A DNA stretch of 64,000 bases, from the NCBI RefSeq assembly GCF_021295315.1, contig NZ_JAIMJA010000018.1, forward strand, positions 1-64,000, in the 5' to 3' direction. Of this stretch, positions 51,191 through 60,349 are shown piece after piece (within the stretch, counting starts at the first letter, position 1; each line of letters begins with the position of its first letter). The notes below the pieces were generated by a model. The model searched no databases. It was not told the DNA's origin and saw nothing but the letters and a program-made list of their open reading frames with translations. Made by a program: the position numbers and the translations under genes. The DNA comes from Motilimonas cestriensis. Lineage in GTDB: Bacteria; Pseudomonadota; Gammaproteobacteria; Enterobacterales; CBDFNC01.

Positions 51191-51375
51191 TCTGCGCTGC
51201 ATTGTATCTAACTCAACTATCGCAACCCCTGATTGTGAAAAGCATTACTGTGCCCCCATAAGCAACGACAGAGGTCCTTTATCTAACGCCTATTATTTTG
51301 CTCTTTCAGTATAATTGCAACCAAACGACGCACTGGCATTAACTTTATGCTACATAAGCCAAAGGAGCAGTATAA
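51191..51375. other. 185-bp spacer; nothing recognised
   Basis: No ORF, repeat or RNA was recognised. A single CCCCCATAAGCAACG (51251-51265) resembles the transposon-end repeat core behind ffs, but in the same orientation and without neighbours, so it does not mark the other end. Confidence 0.4.
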
Positions 51376-51790
51376 TTAACTAATCAGTAAGAGTTTACGT
51401 AAAGCTCGCTCTTGTCTCATCATGTACAAAATATAAGTTTTATTCGCTTCTATTTTGTAAAAAATACGGCAAGGTTTAACCAATATTTCACGATAACTAA
51501 GATTGCTTAGCTCTATTGGCGTCTTGCCTGACCCAGGAAATGTTTCAAGTCGGTCGACTTTATCAAATATGTTTTTAACCAAACTCTTAGCAGCGAGTTG
51601 ATTACTTATTGAAATATATTCAGCTAAATCATTCAAATCTTCTAATGCTGGGGTTGTCCATGTTCGGTGATCAACACTGCTCTTTAGAAGCGTCTAGCTC
51701 TGATAAGATCTTGGTGGCTTGTCGTTTGAGTGTTGTTACTAATTCTACTTTCCTGATTGTTTCCAGCGCAAAATGTATCACTATAGTTGC
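51376..51790 (-). pseudogene. Fused remnant of a Phd antitoxin and ParE-type toxin
   Basis: On the minus strand a frame from about 51790 gives a Phd/YefM-type antitoxin start (KVELVTTLKRQATKILSELD, then ASKEQ). The frame then shifts and reads VLITEHGQP before joining directly to toxin sequence. The toxin part (LEDLNDLAEYISISNQLAAK, then REILVKPCRIFYKIEANKTY) is a RelE/ParE fold whose first ~12 residues are missing; an 86-codon frame from 51636 has no ribosome site. An internal deletion therefore removed the antitoxin C-terminus and toxin N-terminus. Both partners are broken. Confidence 0.7.
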
Positions 51791-51920
51791 ACTGTCGTCG
51801 CTGTTAGGAAATGCAGCTCATTGGCACTGACACAAACCTACGCTTAATTGCTATTCGATTTGCAGCTAACATTTGCTTGGTATAGAGTAGTACAATATTT
51901 TTGTACTTTTTAATACTGGA

Positions 51921-53081
51921 ATGGGGATGAGACAAGTTGATTGGCATTATAAGCGACCTGAGCTTGCCACTCGGTATCTAAAATCTGTTGGCTTAAGTCC
52001 TATCTCGCGGATTGCGCTGTTAGGGGTGCGGCGCATCGGTAAGACCGCATTTTTGCTTAAAGATCTTGCGCCAAAAGCCTCTGAGCTTGGCTTTGTGCCA
52101 ATTTATCTCAATATTTGGGAGAATGAAGAAAGCCCGCAAGAGCATATCATTATGACCCTTGATCGCTTTATCAGTTCAATGAAATCGAGCGCGAAGCAAT
52201 CGATAAAGGACTTACTTGCGTCAGAGGTAAAAAAACTGGATATCAACCTAGGCCTGATCAAAGCAACCGTTGATACTTCGGCATCACACACCGCGGTGAC
52301 ACCTTCTGAAATATCGCAAATAAGCGAGCAGATCAAGGAAGTAATCAGGTTAGCCAGTGAGATGGACAAACGCCCTTTGTTTATCATTGACGAAGTGCAG
52401 ATCTTAAATTCATCCGAGAAATTCTTACCCCTGCAAGCCTGTTTACGAACCAATTTTGATACCTTTGATGAAATATGCGCTATTTACGCGGGCTCTTCAC
52501 GCGGTGGTGTTGCGGCTATGTTCAATCAAAAGGAAGCCGAAGTATTAACTGGTGAGAAGTTCGCAAAGCGTGAAATGCCCTTTTATAACAGCGCATCTCT
52601 TGTTGAGTTCCCTCACCTTGAGCCTGAGTGTATTGATTTTTTCCTTGGTGTTTTAGCCGATCGTTTTAGTATTAATTGTCCTAAGCGCGAGCTGTCTGAT
52701 GCCTTCAAAGCGCTTGACTATTCCCCTTTTTGGCTGCGCATGTTGCTCACCGAAATGACCGCCAACATGCAAGATGTGACCTCGGCAATGAAGATCATTA
52801 AGGGGAAAATTGAGGTGGATGGCGCGCTGGATTACATTACCGCCGGCCTGAGTAAAATTGATAAGCTGGTTTATCTTCGTCTTCACGGCACCCGTAGCAA
52901 ATACTCGCAACAAGACATGCAGTTTTACTCTGAGCACATGGGTAAAGCCGTTAAGAAAAGCTCAGTGCAAAATGCCATTAGCAAACTGAAACGACTGAAA
53001 CTGGTCACCGAATATGATGCTGGTATGTTTTTTGAGAAAGCCGGCCTAAAAACCTATATCGAGAAAGACTTAAACCTTTAA
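51921..53081 (+). CDS. STAND-like P-loop ATPase of unknown role
   Basis: 386 residues. P-loop GVRRIGKTAFLL (about 36-47), Walker B RPLFIIDEVQIL near residue 155, and a sensor-like YAGSSRGG resemble the archaeal-type STAND ATPases found widely in bacterial accessory regions. A winged-helix-like C-terminal segment follows (LVYLRLHGTRSKYSQQDMQF ... SVQNAISKLKRLKLVTEY). In related proteins it joins DNA binding or protein interaction to ATP switching. ATG 51921 and 51927 are both possible starts. It stands alone in the island. Confidence 0.72.
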   Translation: MGMRQVDWHYKRPELATRYLKSVGLSPISRIALLGVRRIGKTAFLLKDLAPKASELGFVPIYLNIWENEESPQEHIIMTLDRFISSMKSSAKQSIKDLLASEVKKLDINLGLIKATVDTSASHTAVTPSEISQISEQIKEVIRLASEMDKRPLFIIDEVQILNSSEKFLPLQACLRTNFDTFDEICAIYAGSSRGGVAAMFNQKEAEVLTGEKFAKREMPFYNSASLVEFPHLEPECIDFFLGVLADRFSINCPKRELSDAFKALDYSPFWLRMLLTEMTANMQDVTSAMKIIKGKIEVDGALDYITAGLSKIDKLVYLRLHGTRSKYSQQDMQFYSEHMGKAVKKSSVQNAISKLKRLKLVTEYDAGMFFEKAGLKTYIEKDLNL

Positions 53082-53129
53082 GCGGTTTAATCTGTACTCG
53101 CAAAATCACACCTTGTAATTGAGTCTAAT

Positions 53130-53691
53130 ATGACAGAAAAAGAGAAAATGCTTGCTGGTGAATATTATGATCCCAGTGATGCTGAACTTGTTGATTTACG
53201 CCTTCACGCTCGCTTGCTTACCGAAAAGCTAAATCAAACCAGTGTGAATGAGCCAGACAAGCGCGTTGAAATAATTAAATCATTATTTGGCGCTACAGGT
53301 ATGAACATTCATATTGAATCGTCATTCAACTGTGATTACGGGGGTGAATATAAGGGTTGGTGAAAACTTTTATGCCAATTTTGGCTGCGTCATTTTAGAT
53401 GTTGCAGACGTTACAATTGGCGATAACTGTTTTATCGCGCCTCAAGTGGGCATTTATACCGCCACACATCCCATTGACCCAATAGCAAGAAACGCCGGTT
53501 TAGAATACGCCAAGCCTATCGCTATCGGTGATAACTGCTGGATTGGTGGCCATGCTACGATAAATCCCGGGATCACATTAGGTAATAATGTGGTTGTAGC
53601 ATCAGGCGCGGTTGTCACTAAAAGCTTTGGCGACAATGTTGTTATCGGTGGGAACCCAGCAAGCGTACTTAAAAGAATTGAGTGCTCATAA
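53130..53691 (+). pseudogene. maa: Maltose O-acetyltransferase family gene with a frameshift in a G run
   Basis: The 5' frame (MTEKEKMLAGEYYDPSDAEL, then [22 protein letters not shown]) is the N-terminus of Maa/LacA acetyltransferases. At the five-G run at 53340-53344 the frame is lost. The rest, [21 protein letters not shown] through the catalytic TATHPIDP and [19 protein letters not shown], continues one frame over, open to TAA 53689-53691. Deleting one G restores a single frame of about 187 codons. It is a pseudogene unless the run slips in transcription or phase-varies. Confidence 0.8.
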
Positions 53692-53740
53692 ATAATTTAA
53701 TAGAAGAAAAATGTGTGTGATCTTTGGTAGTCATGTAATG

Positions 53741-53770
53741 TAATAAACCTGATTTGACTCAGGTTTATTA
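53741..53770. terminator. Perfect hairpin between the acetyltransferase remnant and the AKP-repeat gene
   Basis: TAATAAACCTGA (53741-53752) pairs with TCAGGTTTATTA (53759-53770) around TTTGAC. Located between convergent genes; can act in either direction. Confidence 0.75.
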
Positions 53771-53796
53771 CATCAGGTTATTCCCGCATGGGGTGA

Positions 53797-54369
53797 TTAG
53801 GCTGCGCTTAACACAAATGTGCGGTAATCTTCGCGGACCAAATCTTGATCCAGTTCGAGGGATAGCTTCGAAGCTATTTGCTCAAGAGCGGCAAACTTCC
53901 AAGTTAAACCACTGGCTTTACTTTTTGATAGAAAGGCTTCGCCCGCTGTGGTGGCTTGGCGCGCTTTACCGGTTTCTTTGGCCTCTTGAAACGCGATATC
54001 TTCAAGTAGTTTATTCACTTTTGCCGCGCCCACATTGAGCAGCTTGCCCATGATAGTTGGCGTTAAATCATCAGCTTTAATCGCTGTGTCAACGGCCTTC
54101 ACTACATCTGCTGGGTGGTTCACTGCAAATGCAGTGGTAGGCTCGGCGCTTACCTGAGGTTGCGGCGTTGGCTCGGCAGGCTTAGCTATTTCGGGTTTAG
54201 CTACTGCAGGCTTAGCAACTGCGGGTTTAGTTGTTTTAGCCACTGGTTGGCTGTTTGGTACCGCAGGTTTGTGCCCTACTTTATTGGCAGATTGCGCTTT
54301 ATGTGCTTTTTGTTGGTTAAATTTTTGTTTTTTACTTTTCGCTCTTGCTTGGCGTTTTGCTAACTTCAT
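53797..54369 (-). CDS. Hypothetical protein with Ala-Lys-Pro repeats
   Basis: 190 residues, no signal or membrane helix. A strongly basic N-terminus (KLAKRQARAKSKKQKFNQQK) is followed by low-complexity repeats (AKPAVAKPEIAKPAEP). A folded C-terminal part (~85-190) includes PTIMGKLLNVGAAKVNKLLED and AFLSKSKASGLTWKFAALE. Such a positively charged tail plus AKP linkers suggests nucleic-acid or membrane association, but no family is recognised. Single gene. Confidence 0.65.
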   Translation of the reverse strand: MKLAKRQARAKSKKQKFNQQKAHKAQSANKVGHKPAVPNSQPVAKTTKPAVAKPAVAKPEIAKPAEPTPQPQVSAEPTTAFAVNHPADVVKAVDTAIKADDLTPTIMGKLLNVGAAKVNKLLEDIAFQEAKETGKARQATTAGEAFLSKSKASGLTWKFAALEQIASKLSLELDQDLVREDYRTFVLSAA

Positions 54370-54517
54370 TACGGCTTATTTTCCATTATCTATTGCATTT
54401 GCATACTTCGCCGAGTCATCCATCTCGGCCACTTCATGCCCTTATTTTTCGCGGCTATTATAAAGCAACTGAGCAAAGCTTCAAATTGAGCCAACGCAAG
54501 GACATTGTAGATGCCAG

Positions 54518-54973
54518 CTATTTATCTTTAACACACTGAATTGCAAATATAAATAACCCAACCGCCATTGCGACTAACAGCACAGCCCACACCATGTTTA
54601 AACCTAATTGTAATGAATGCAGCAAGCTGGTCACCAGCAATAACACAACGCTTAGCCCCATTAACTGTTTAAATTTTCGCCTTAATGATGCTGGCGTATC
54701 TTGATCTAGTTGCTGCTGGCGCAATTGCCAACCCGCTAGCGCAGCGGAAAAGGCTGTCACAATAAAGTAAAAGTCAGCTTGCCCCCCCGCATTATTTATT
54801 GCGATTAAACACAGCGCCACACTGGTGAGGTAAAAAATGGTCGCCGAAATATTTTTATGGAGCCGATAAAAAGGAAACAAGCACAAAATAATCAACACCA
54901 TGGTTCCCGTTGGATAATACATAGCGCCGATACCAAGCACGGGGAAAAGTTGTAATACTAAGGCATAGATCAT
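54518..54973 (-). CDS. Small polytopic membrane protein, last gene of the MoxR/DUF58 operon
   Basis: 151 residues with five or six hydrophobic segments (GAMYYPTGTMVLIILCLFPF, then LSVVLLLVTSLLHSL, then MVWAVLLVAMAVGLFIFAIQ). Its start overlaps the DUF58 stop by 4 nt (ATGA), so the two are coupled. No function is assigned; it ends the five-gene unit. Confidence 0.7.
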   Translation of the reverse strand: MIYALVLQLFPVLGIGAMYYPTGTMVLIILCLFPFYRLHKNISATIFYLTSVALCLIAINNAGGQADFYFIVTAFSAALAGWQLRQQQLDQDTPASLRRKFKQLMGLSVVLLLVTSLLHSLQLGLNMVWAVLLVAMAVGLFIFAIQCVKDK

Positions 54974-56280
54974 TTCATTTTCCTCTGTAGTCGCAATGCA
55001 GGCAGTAGCTCTTGATGGTAAAACGCGTTAAACGATTGCTCCATCTGCCAGTTAATTAAGTAAAAGCCTTGTTGCCTAAATGGATCCAGCACGCTTTGAC
55101 GCTCTAAGTGATATAACGCCTTGATATGCTCGTGATGCTCGCCACTGACTAGACCAGACGGATCTGGCACGATCACGGTTAAACAATACCCCGCGCGTTT
55201 TAGGCCTTTTAGTAACGGCAAATCACTGGCTTGTAATTGACTAATAAAGACAATGTTCGCCTTGTTAGGAAAATACATCGCCGGTTTGTGCTCAAGGGCC
55301 CATAAGTTAATTTTACTGCCAGTTGATGGCTCTACCTTGGTTAATGTTTGTTCAATTTTGCGCAGTTGCCTGCGACCAAAGTTTGGATAAACATAATCCA
55401 TTTGCTGGCCTAAGGTGAGTAAACCAAGGCGGTGGCCACTGTTGAGTAAACTTTTTGCCATGGTTAAACCCAGCGTTAAGGTTAGGTCTAAACTGGTTGC
55501 CAGCGCATTAGCTAACTCACTGCTGCCATGTAAATGGCCATGCTGGCGTGCATCAACAATCAAGCCCACATTCATATTACTGTCTTGTTCATATTCGTTG
55601 GCTAGCAACAATTCTTCATGTTTCGCACTGGCGCGCCAATTAATGGCTCTGCTTGGCATGTGGTCTTGGTATTGGGTTAAGCCAAAGAAAGCTTCACCCG
55701 TGCCCGCTTTACCCGCTGCCACGACACCGTTAAAGCCAAAGGTTTTATTCGATTTAAGAGGAATGTTCCCCATGTACTGTGCCACGGGGGCTTTGCTCGC
55801 CGTTTGCGCATCCTGTACATTTTCACGGTGATAAACTTGGCCAATATAATCTGCGACGGATATTTCTATGTCACTAAATTCAAAATGCCCTCTTTTTGCC
55901 GCTAATTCATGTTGATGATTAAACACCCCCTTTTGTTTTAACGTCGCTGTCATGGTTACGCTGGCCCAGTTAGGTTGATTCAGTGCCTGTTCATTCTGTA
56001 CCTGTTGACTGAGCGCTAAGGCCTGAGGTATCACCTCTTTGAGGTATATATGCTGTAAACCGCTAGCCAAATTTTCAATTTGATAAGAAAGGGTAAAATG
56101 GCTGTCGCTTGTCGCTATATCACGCCTCACGTTTAACTTAGCCGGGCGCTGTGTTGCCGCTGCCGCTAACAAGTAAGCCAAAGGGAATAGGCTCATTGCT
56201 ACTAAGGTGACATTGGTGGTAATCAAGCCCATGACAAAAAAGATAACAAATAATAGCTGTAAGGATTTAGTTTGCTCCAT
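54970..56280 (-). CDS. DUF58 domain protein
   Basis: 436 residues from ATG 56280; an ATG at 56304 would extend further into the MoxR gene. Two N-terminal membrane helices precede a beta-sandwich, then the DUF58 core GEAFFGLTQYQDHMPSRAINWRASAKHEELLLANEYEQDS. A VWA-like region follows, with the MIDAS-type start NVGLIVDARQHGH, where the D-x-S-x-S is degenerate. DUF58 proteins partner with MoxR ATPases in many bacteria; the substrate is unknown. It overlaps the upstream MoxR gene by 14 bp. Confidence 0.85.
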   Translation of the reverse strand: MEQTKSLQLLFVIFFVMGLITTNVTLVAMSLFPLAYLLAAAATQRPAKLNVRRDIATSDSHFTLSYQIENLASGLQHIYLKEVIPQALALSQQVQNEQALNQPNWASVTMTATLKQKGVFNHQHELAAKRGHFEFSDIEISVADYIGQVYHRENVQDAQTASKAPVAQYMGNIPLKSNKTFGFNGVVAAGKAGTGEAFFGLTQYQDHMPSRAINWRASAKHEELLLANEYEQDSNMNVGLIVDARQHGHLHGSSELANALATSLDLTLTLGLTMAKSLLNSGHRLGLLTLGQQMDYVYPNFGRRQLRKIEQTLTKVEPSTGSKINLWALEHKPAMYFPNKANIVFISQLQASDLPLLKGLKRAGYCLTVIVPDPSGLVSGEHHEHIKALYHLERQSVLDPFRQQGFYLINWQMEQSFNAFYHQELLPALRLQRKMK

Positions 56281-57247
56281 GGCCTGGCTCCATTGGCACA
56301 GCAAGTTTATTTATAATGCCTTGAATGATTTTTTCAGCGGCTTGATCTTGTCCCCATAACTCTGGGGATAAACTTAATCGATGGGCTAAGCATGGTACGG
56401 CAATGGCTTTAATGTCGTCCGGTAATACATAATCACGCCCCCGCATGGCAGCCCATGCTCGGCTAATACTGAGCAACGCGAGACTGGCTCGGGGACTAGC
56501 GCCAACCACCACATTGGCCAAGTTGCGGGTTGCCCTAACAATTTGCACTATGTAGCTTTGCAGTACATCACTTACAGTCACTTGTTCGATGGCATTTTGC
56601 ATCGCAACTAACTCACTGCGCTCAGTGATCACATCTAAGTTTGCTTGCGCTGTATGGCGGTGTTGTCTGGCTGCTAAGATGGCTATTTCTTGCTCTTGCG
56701 ACGGGTAACCGACAGAAAGCTTGAGCAAAAACCGGTCTAACTGCGCCTCTGGTAACGGAAAGGTAGACTCATACTCAATCGGATTTTGTGTCGCCATGAC
56801 AAAAAAGGGCTGTGGCAGCATCAAGGTTTCACCGTCTAAGGTCACTTGCTTTTCTTCCATCGCTTCTAACAAGGCTGATTGCGCCTTAGGTGATGCGCGG
56901 TTAATTTCATCGGCTAACAGCAATGAGGTAAAAATAGGGCCTTTTTTCAACTGAAACTGATTGGTTTGGCGATCAAATATAAAGCCACCTAAAATATCTC
57001 CGGGGAGTAAATCAGGGGTAAATTGAATACGTTTAAAATCTAACCCCAACACCCTAGAAAAGCTCTTCGCTATTTGGGTTTTTGCCACCCCCGGGTTATC
57101 TTCAAGTAACACATGTCCCTGCGCCAATAACGCCGCAAGCACTTGTTCTAAAATATGTCTTTTACCGATAATTGCTTTTTCAACCTCTGCCAATACCGCC
57201 TGACAGATCTCGGGAATTTGTTGTAAGCCAATATTATTTTCGTTCAT
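56267..57247 (-). CDS. MoxR family AAA+ ATPase
   Basis: 326 residues. P-loop EDNPGVAKTQIAKSFSRVLG, Walker B LLLADEINRASPKAQSALLEAMEE, sensor 1 VMATQNPIEYESTFPLPEAQLDRF and the C-terminal lid (GASPRASLALLSISRAWAAMRGRDYV). It is the ordinary MoxR-0 type that pairs with DUF58 and DUF4129 membrane proteins, and is not closely like the MoxR at 45908. Middle gene of a five-gene minus-strand operon. Confidence 0.93.
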   Translation of the reverse strand: MNENNIGLQQIPEICQAVLAEVEKAIIGKRHILEQVLAALLAQGHVLLEDNPGVAKTQIAKSFSRVLGLDFKRIQFTPDLLPGDILGGFIFDRQTNQFQLKKGPIFTSLLLADEINRASPKAQSALLEAMEEKQVTLDGETLMLPQPFFVMATQNPIEYESTFPLPEAQLDRFLLKLSVGYPSQEQEIAILAARQHRHTAQANLDVITERSELVAMQNAIEQVTVSDVLQSYIVQIVRATRNLANVVVGASPRASLALLSISRAWAAMRGRDYVLPDDIKAIAVPCLAHRLSLSPELWGQDQAAEKIIQGIINKLAVPMEPGHGAN

Positions 57248-57257
57248 CGCTGCTTCC

Positions 57258-57827
57258 TTAAGATTGATTTGATTGATGGCGACACAAAGCCGTTAAAATG
57301 ATCTGAGCATGGCGCAAGTAAGGCTGCGTATTGATAGGCCAATGGCCAAAGCTCAGTGTTTGCTGCCAGTTTGGTTTTACCGCAAACGCCAATGCCTGCT
57401 TTAAATCTTTGGCGATGGCTTGGTCTTGTAGTAACTGTTTCAAGCCGTCTCTGCTGCTGATTTGATGTTGATTACAATACCTTTTCAAATACAGGGCCTT
57501 TAAATAGCCGTGTAATTTCGACTCGTTACCGGCTTCAAAGTAGTAACTTAATTTTTGTAATAAGTGAATATCGGCTACTGGCGCGGCTTGGTAGTTGATG
57601 ATCAACACTTCTGCTGCCAAGTCGGCTTTTTTGATCCGTTGTAAGCTGATAAAAAACAGCATTAACAGCAAGGCTATCCAAACAAACACCGCTGGCAGCG
57701 CCAATGCCCAAGTTAACAATGACAAAAGCCATAGCGGCGGGTAACAAGCAAGTGTGAGTAGACCTATCAGCATGATCAAAGTAATGATCAATACTTTGCG
57801 AATTTTATAACCGTTGCAGTTGTTCAT
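57258..57827 (-). CDS. Hypothetical protein, membrane-anchored, in the MoxR/DUF58 operon
   Basis: 189 residues. Two N-terminal membrane helices (VLIITLIMLIGLLTLACYPP and ALALPAVFVWIALLLMLFF), then a cytoplasmic helical domain (LHLLQKLSYYFEAGNESKLH ... KDLKQALAFAVKPNW). It overlaps the upstream gene by 4 nt and precedes moxR by 10 bp. No family is recognised; its place corresponds to the small accessory membrane proteins of such operons. Confidence 0.7.
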   Translation of the reverse strand: MNNCNGYKIRKVLIITLIMLIGLLTLACYPPLWLLSLLTWALALPAVFVWIALLLMLFFISLQRIKKADLAAEVLIINYQAAPVADIHLLQKLSYYFEAGNESKLHGYLKALYLKRYCNQHQISSRDGLKQLLQDQAIAKDLKQALAFAVKPNWQQTLSFGHWPINTQPYLRHAQIILTALCRHQSNQS

Positions 57828-58687
57828 GCCTTAGCCTCCGCAATTTGGTTTAAATAACCAATGGCCAGTGACAAATCTTGTTGCTCGAAAGGCGCTTGGC
57901 TGTAACATGCTTTTTCAAATAGCAAAGTGATTTGATAAAGGGGCTGCGCTGGCAAGTTTCCTTGACACAAAAGCAGGTAAAACTCATGCGCTGTTTGCGC
58001 AGGTTGCCGCACTAGCTGATATTGCTCTGCAAGTAGTTGCAATAATTGTTGATAGCATTCAATGATCTGTTGTTTACCCGCAGCTTGGCTAGTTTGCATG
58101 ATTTGTGCTTGGTTTTTGGCTAACGTAGCCAGTGGTGGCTCGGTATCGACATCTTCACTTGGTTGTTTGGGCTTTTGCCCTTTTCGCAACATGGGCGCGG
58201 CAATTAACCCTAACAACGCTGCTAAAATAGCCGCAATAATCCAAGGGTTTATTTGAATTAATTGGCGTATCTGCTGCTGCAGTTGTTCTGGATCTGTCTT
58301 TGTCCAAAGGGGTAATGGTTGTTCATTCACATCGGAGACTGGCCTTTCTTGCTCAGTCACAACAGCAGGTAAGTATTCAGTTTGCTCTGTTTCCACCGCA
58401 TTCATAAACAAGGTAAATAAACCAAAGAAAAGTACCATGCCGATGGCGTAAGCAATCACAATTTGTCGAATATGCGCTGCATTAAACAGGATAAAAAAGC
58501 ATCCGCCGGCAATCACAATCATAAAGCCGATGAGAGGGATCCCCATTGGGCTGCCAAGCATAATATTTAAGGCATCTTTATAATACTCTGGCACCTGGGT
58601 TTGCAATGCGATGCTGTCGATGCAGGAAAGCAACAAAGCCGCCAGTATAAAAGCCGCCAGGTAGAAACGAGTGGCGCGATTTAGCAT
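57824..58687 (-). CDS. DUF4129 domain membrane protein
   Basis: 287 residues. Four membrane segments (FYLAAFILAALLLSCID, MGIPLIGFMIVIAGGCFFIL, IRQIVIAYAIGMVLFFGLFT, PWIIAAILAALLGLIAAP) precede a C-terminal DUF4129-like helix bundle: IIECYQQLLQLLAEQYQLVRQPAQTAHEFY, in which the R-P-x-Q/E-T-x-x-E pattern is the family mark. It is the first gene of the five-gene operon with moxR and DUF58. The role is unknown, possibly envelope assembly. Confidence 0.82.
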   Translation of the reverse strand: MLNRATRFYLAAFILAALLLSCIDSIALQTQVPEYYKDALNIMLGSPMGIPLIGFMIVIAGGCFFILFNAAHIRQIVIAYAIGMVLFFGLFTLFMNAVETEQTEYLPAVVTEQERPVSDVNEQPLPLWTKTDPEQLQQQIRQLIQINPWIIAAILAALLGLIAAPMLRKGQKPKQPSEDVDTEPPLATLAKNQAQIMQTSQAAGKQQIIECYQQLLQLLAEQYQLVRQPAQTAHEFYLLLCQGNLPAQPLYQITLLFEKACYSQAPFEQQDLSLAIGYLNQIAEAKA

Positions 58688-59012
58688 TGAATAGTCCTTT
58701 TATTACACCCGCAAGAGCGATATATAGCACTTTAAAATCATGTATATAGACTTGCTTAGCTCAATGAATTTAGATTATATACTTCAGGCAAAATATATCT
58801 GACCAAAAATGCGTAATTGCAGAAATTTACGAATTTGACGTGAAAAACTTGAAAAATAGCGCAAGGCAAGGACCTACACGGGTAGCTACTACAATTAAAT
58901 AGCTCATTTATGCTCACAAAACTTTCATTCATACTTGTTTTATGCGTCACATTAACCACTTAGTGTAACCATTCTTTTTATAATTATTATATCTATTCAA
59001 TGGAGCCATAAC
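58688..59012. promoter_or_regulatory. Divergent promoter region, 325 bp
   Basis: AT-rich spacer between the DUF4129 operon (-) and the GDPD gene (+). No gene or RNA is recognised. TTTTATAATTATTATATC just before 59013 is a likely core promoter stretch with TGGAGCC as the ribosome site. Confidence 0.4.
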
Positions 59013-60308
59013 ATGTCGATAAGTTGGAAACGTAAACTGGGAATGGTCGGTGCATTAAGTAGCGTGTTGTTACTTAGCGCCTGCAATGACAACGATAAAG
59101 TTGAAACAACGGTAAAAGAAGTGATTAAAGAAACCGTTAAACCCGATGCTAAATCGGTTACTGTTGGCCCTCGCCCACTGTTTTTAGTATCAGAAATGCA
59201 ATCAAGCCCACTGAAAACTAAGCTAGAACAATGTGCATCTGGCCCATTTTATCGCAGCGATTTTTCCATTGGTCACCGCGGCGCTGCATTACAGTTTCCT
59301 GAGCATACCAAAGAGTCTTACCAAGCAGCGATTGATACCGGCGCTGGCGTAGTAGAGTGTGACGTTACCTTCACCAAAGATAAAGAGCTGGTTTGTCGCC
59401 ATTCGCAATGTGACTTAGCCACCACAACTAACATTCTGGCCATTCCTGAATTAGCAAGTAAGTGTTCAGTGCCATTTAGCCCAGCCGATCCGGCTAACGG
59501 CGTAAAAGCCACCGCGACCTGTTGTACCAGTGACATTAGCTTAGCTGAGTTTAAAACCTTAAAAGGTAAAATGGACGGCAGTAACCCTAATGCAACCACT
59601 GTTGAAGAATTTATGGCGGGTACCGCATCATGGCGCACAGACCTATATTCTGGCAATGGTACGCTGATGACCCATGCCGAAAGTATCGCGTTATTTAAAG
59701 CCGCTGGCGTTAAAATGACGCCAGAGCTTAAATCTGCCAGTGTGACGATGCCGTTTGATGGCTTTACTCAACAAGACTACGCGCAAAAAATGATTAATGA
59801 ATATACTGCGGCTGGTGTTGCCGCTGCTGATGTTTACCCACAATCATTTAACTTAGAAGATGTTAAATACTGGATAGCCAATACGCCAGAGTTTGGCCAA
59901 CAAGGTGTTTATTTAGACGACCGTTACGATTTAGCTAACTTTGACCCACAAAATGCAGCGACTTGGTCACCATCAATGACTGAGCTAGCAAGCGATGGCG
60001 TTAAAATTATCGCGCCACCACTGTGGGTATTGTTAACTTTGGATGCAAACAACAACATCGTCCCTTCGGAATACGCCAAAGCGGCTAAAGCAGCTGACCT
60101 GAAAATTATTACTTGGACGTTAGAGCGCTCAGGCCTACTCAGCCAAGGCAATGGCGGTTGGTACCATCAGTCAATTGCTAACGCCATTGATAACGAAGGC
60201 GATACTTTTGAAGTGCTAGACGTGCTAGCAAAACAAGTAGGCGTGATAGGTGTATTCTCTGACTGGCCAGCGACAGTCACTTACTACGCAAACTGTATGG
60301 ATAAATAA
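59013..60308 (+). CDS. Glycerophosphodiester phosphodiesterase family lipoprotein
   Basis: 431 residues. Lipoprotein signal ending VLLLSAC (Cys about 24), then an acidic and lysine-rich linker. The GDPD barrel begins at [39 protein letters not shown], with HRG, Pro-Glu-His and E-x-D metal residues, followed by VCRHSQCDL. It also has [20 protein letters not shown] and a C-terminal [11 protein letters not shown]. Cysteine-rich inserts (CTTSD-like CCTSD) are typical of the long secreted forms. It would hydrolyse glycerophosphodiesters for phosphate or glycerol-3-phosphate in the periplasm or at the surface. Confidence 0.9.
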   Translation: MSISWKRKLGMVGALSSVLLLSACNDNDKVETTVKEVIKETVKPDAKSVTVGPRPLFLVSEMQSSPLKTKLEQCASGPFYRSDFSIGHRGAALQFPEHTKESYQAAIDTGAGVVECDVTFTKDKELVCRHSQCDLATTTNILAIPELASKCSVPFSPADPANGVKATATCCTSDISLAEFKTLKGKMDGSNPNATTVEEFMAGTASWRTDLYSGNGTLMTHAESIALFKAAGVKMTPELKSASVTMPFDGFTQQDYAQKMINEYTAAGVAAADVYPQSFNLEDVKYWIANTPEFGQQGVYLDDRYDLANFDPQNAATWSPSMTELASDGVKIIAPPLWVLLTLDANNNIVPSEYAKAAKAADLKIITWTLERSGLLSQGNGGWYHQSIANAIDNEGDTFEVLDVLAKQVGVIGVFSDWPATVTYYANCMDK

Positions 60309-60327
60309 TCACCACAACTTAGATACT

Positions 60328-60349
60328 AAACGGCTGGAAACAGCCGTTT
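60328..60349 (+). terminator. Terminator hairpin after the GDPD gene
   Basis: AAACGGCTG (60328-60336), loop GAAA, CAGCCGTTT (60341-60349), then ATTCC. The stem is perfect; the T-tract is short. Confidence 0.75.

Noticed and set aside
51251-51265. CCCCCATAAGCAACG resembling the transposon-end repeat behind ffs, as a candidate for the other end of the island
   Set aside because: It is a single copy, in the same orientation as the right-end sites, with no neighbouring repeats or ACA end, so it cannot define the left end.
54970-58687. The second MoxR operon as part of the same undescribed system as 45908-51156
   Set aside because: Its layout (DUF4129, membrane protein, MoxR, DUF58, membrane protein) is the common chromosomal one and its ATPase belongs to another MoxR branch.
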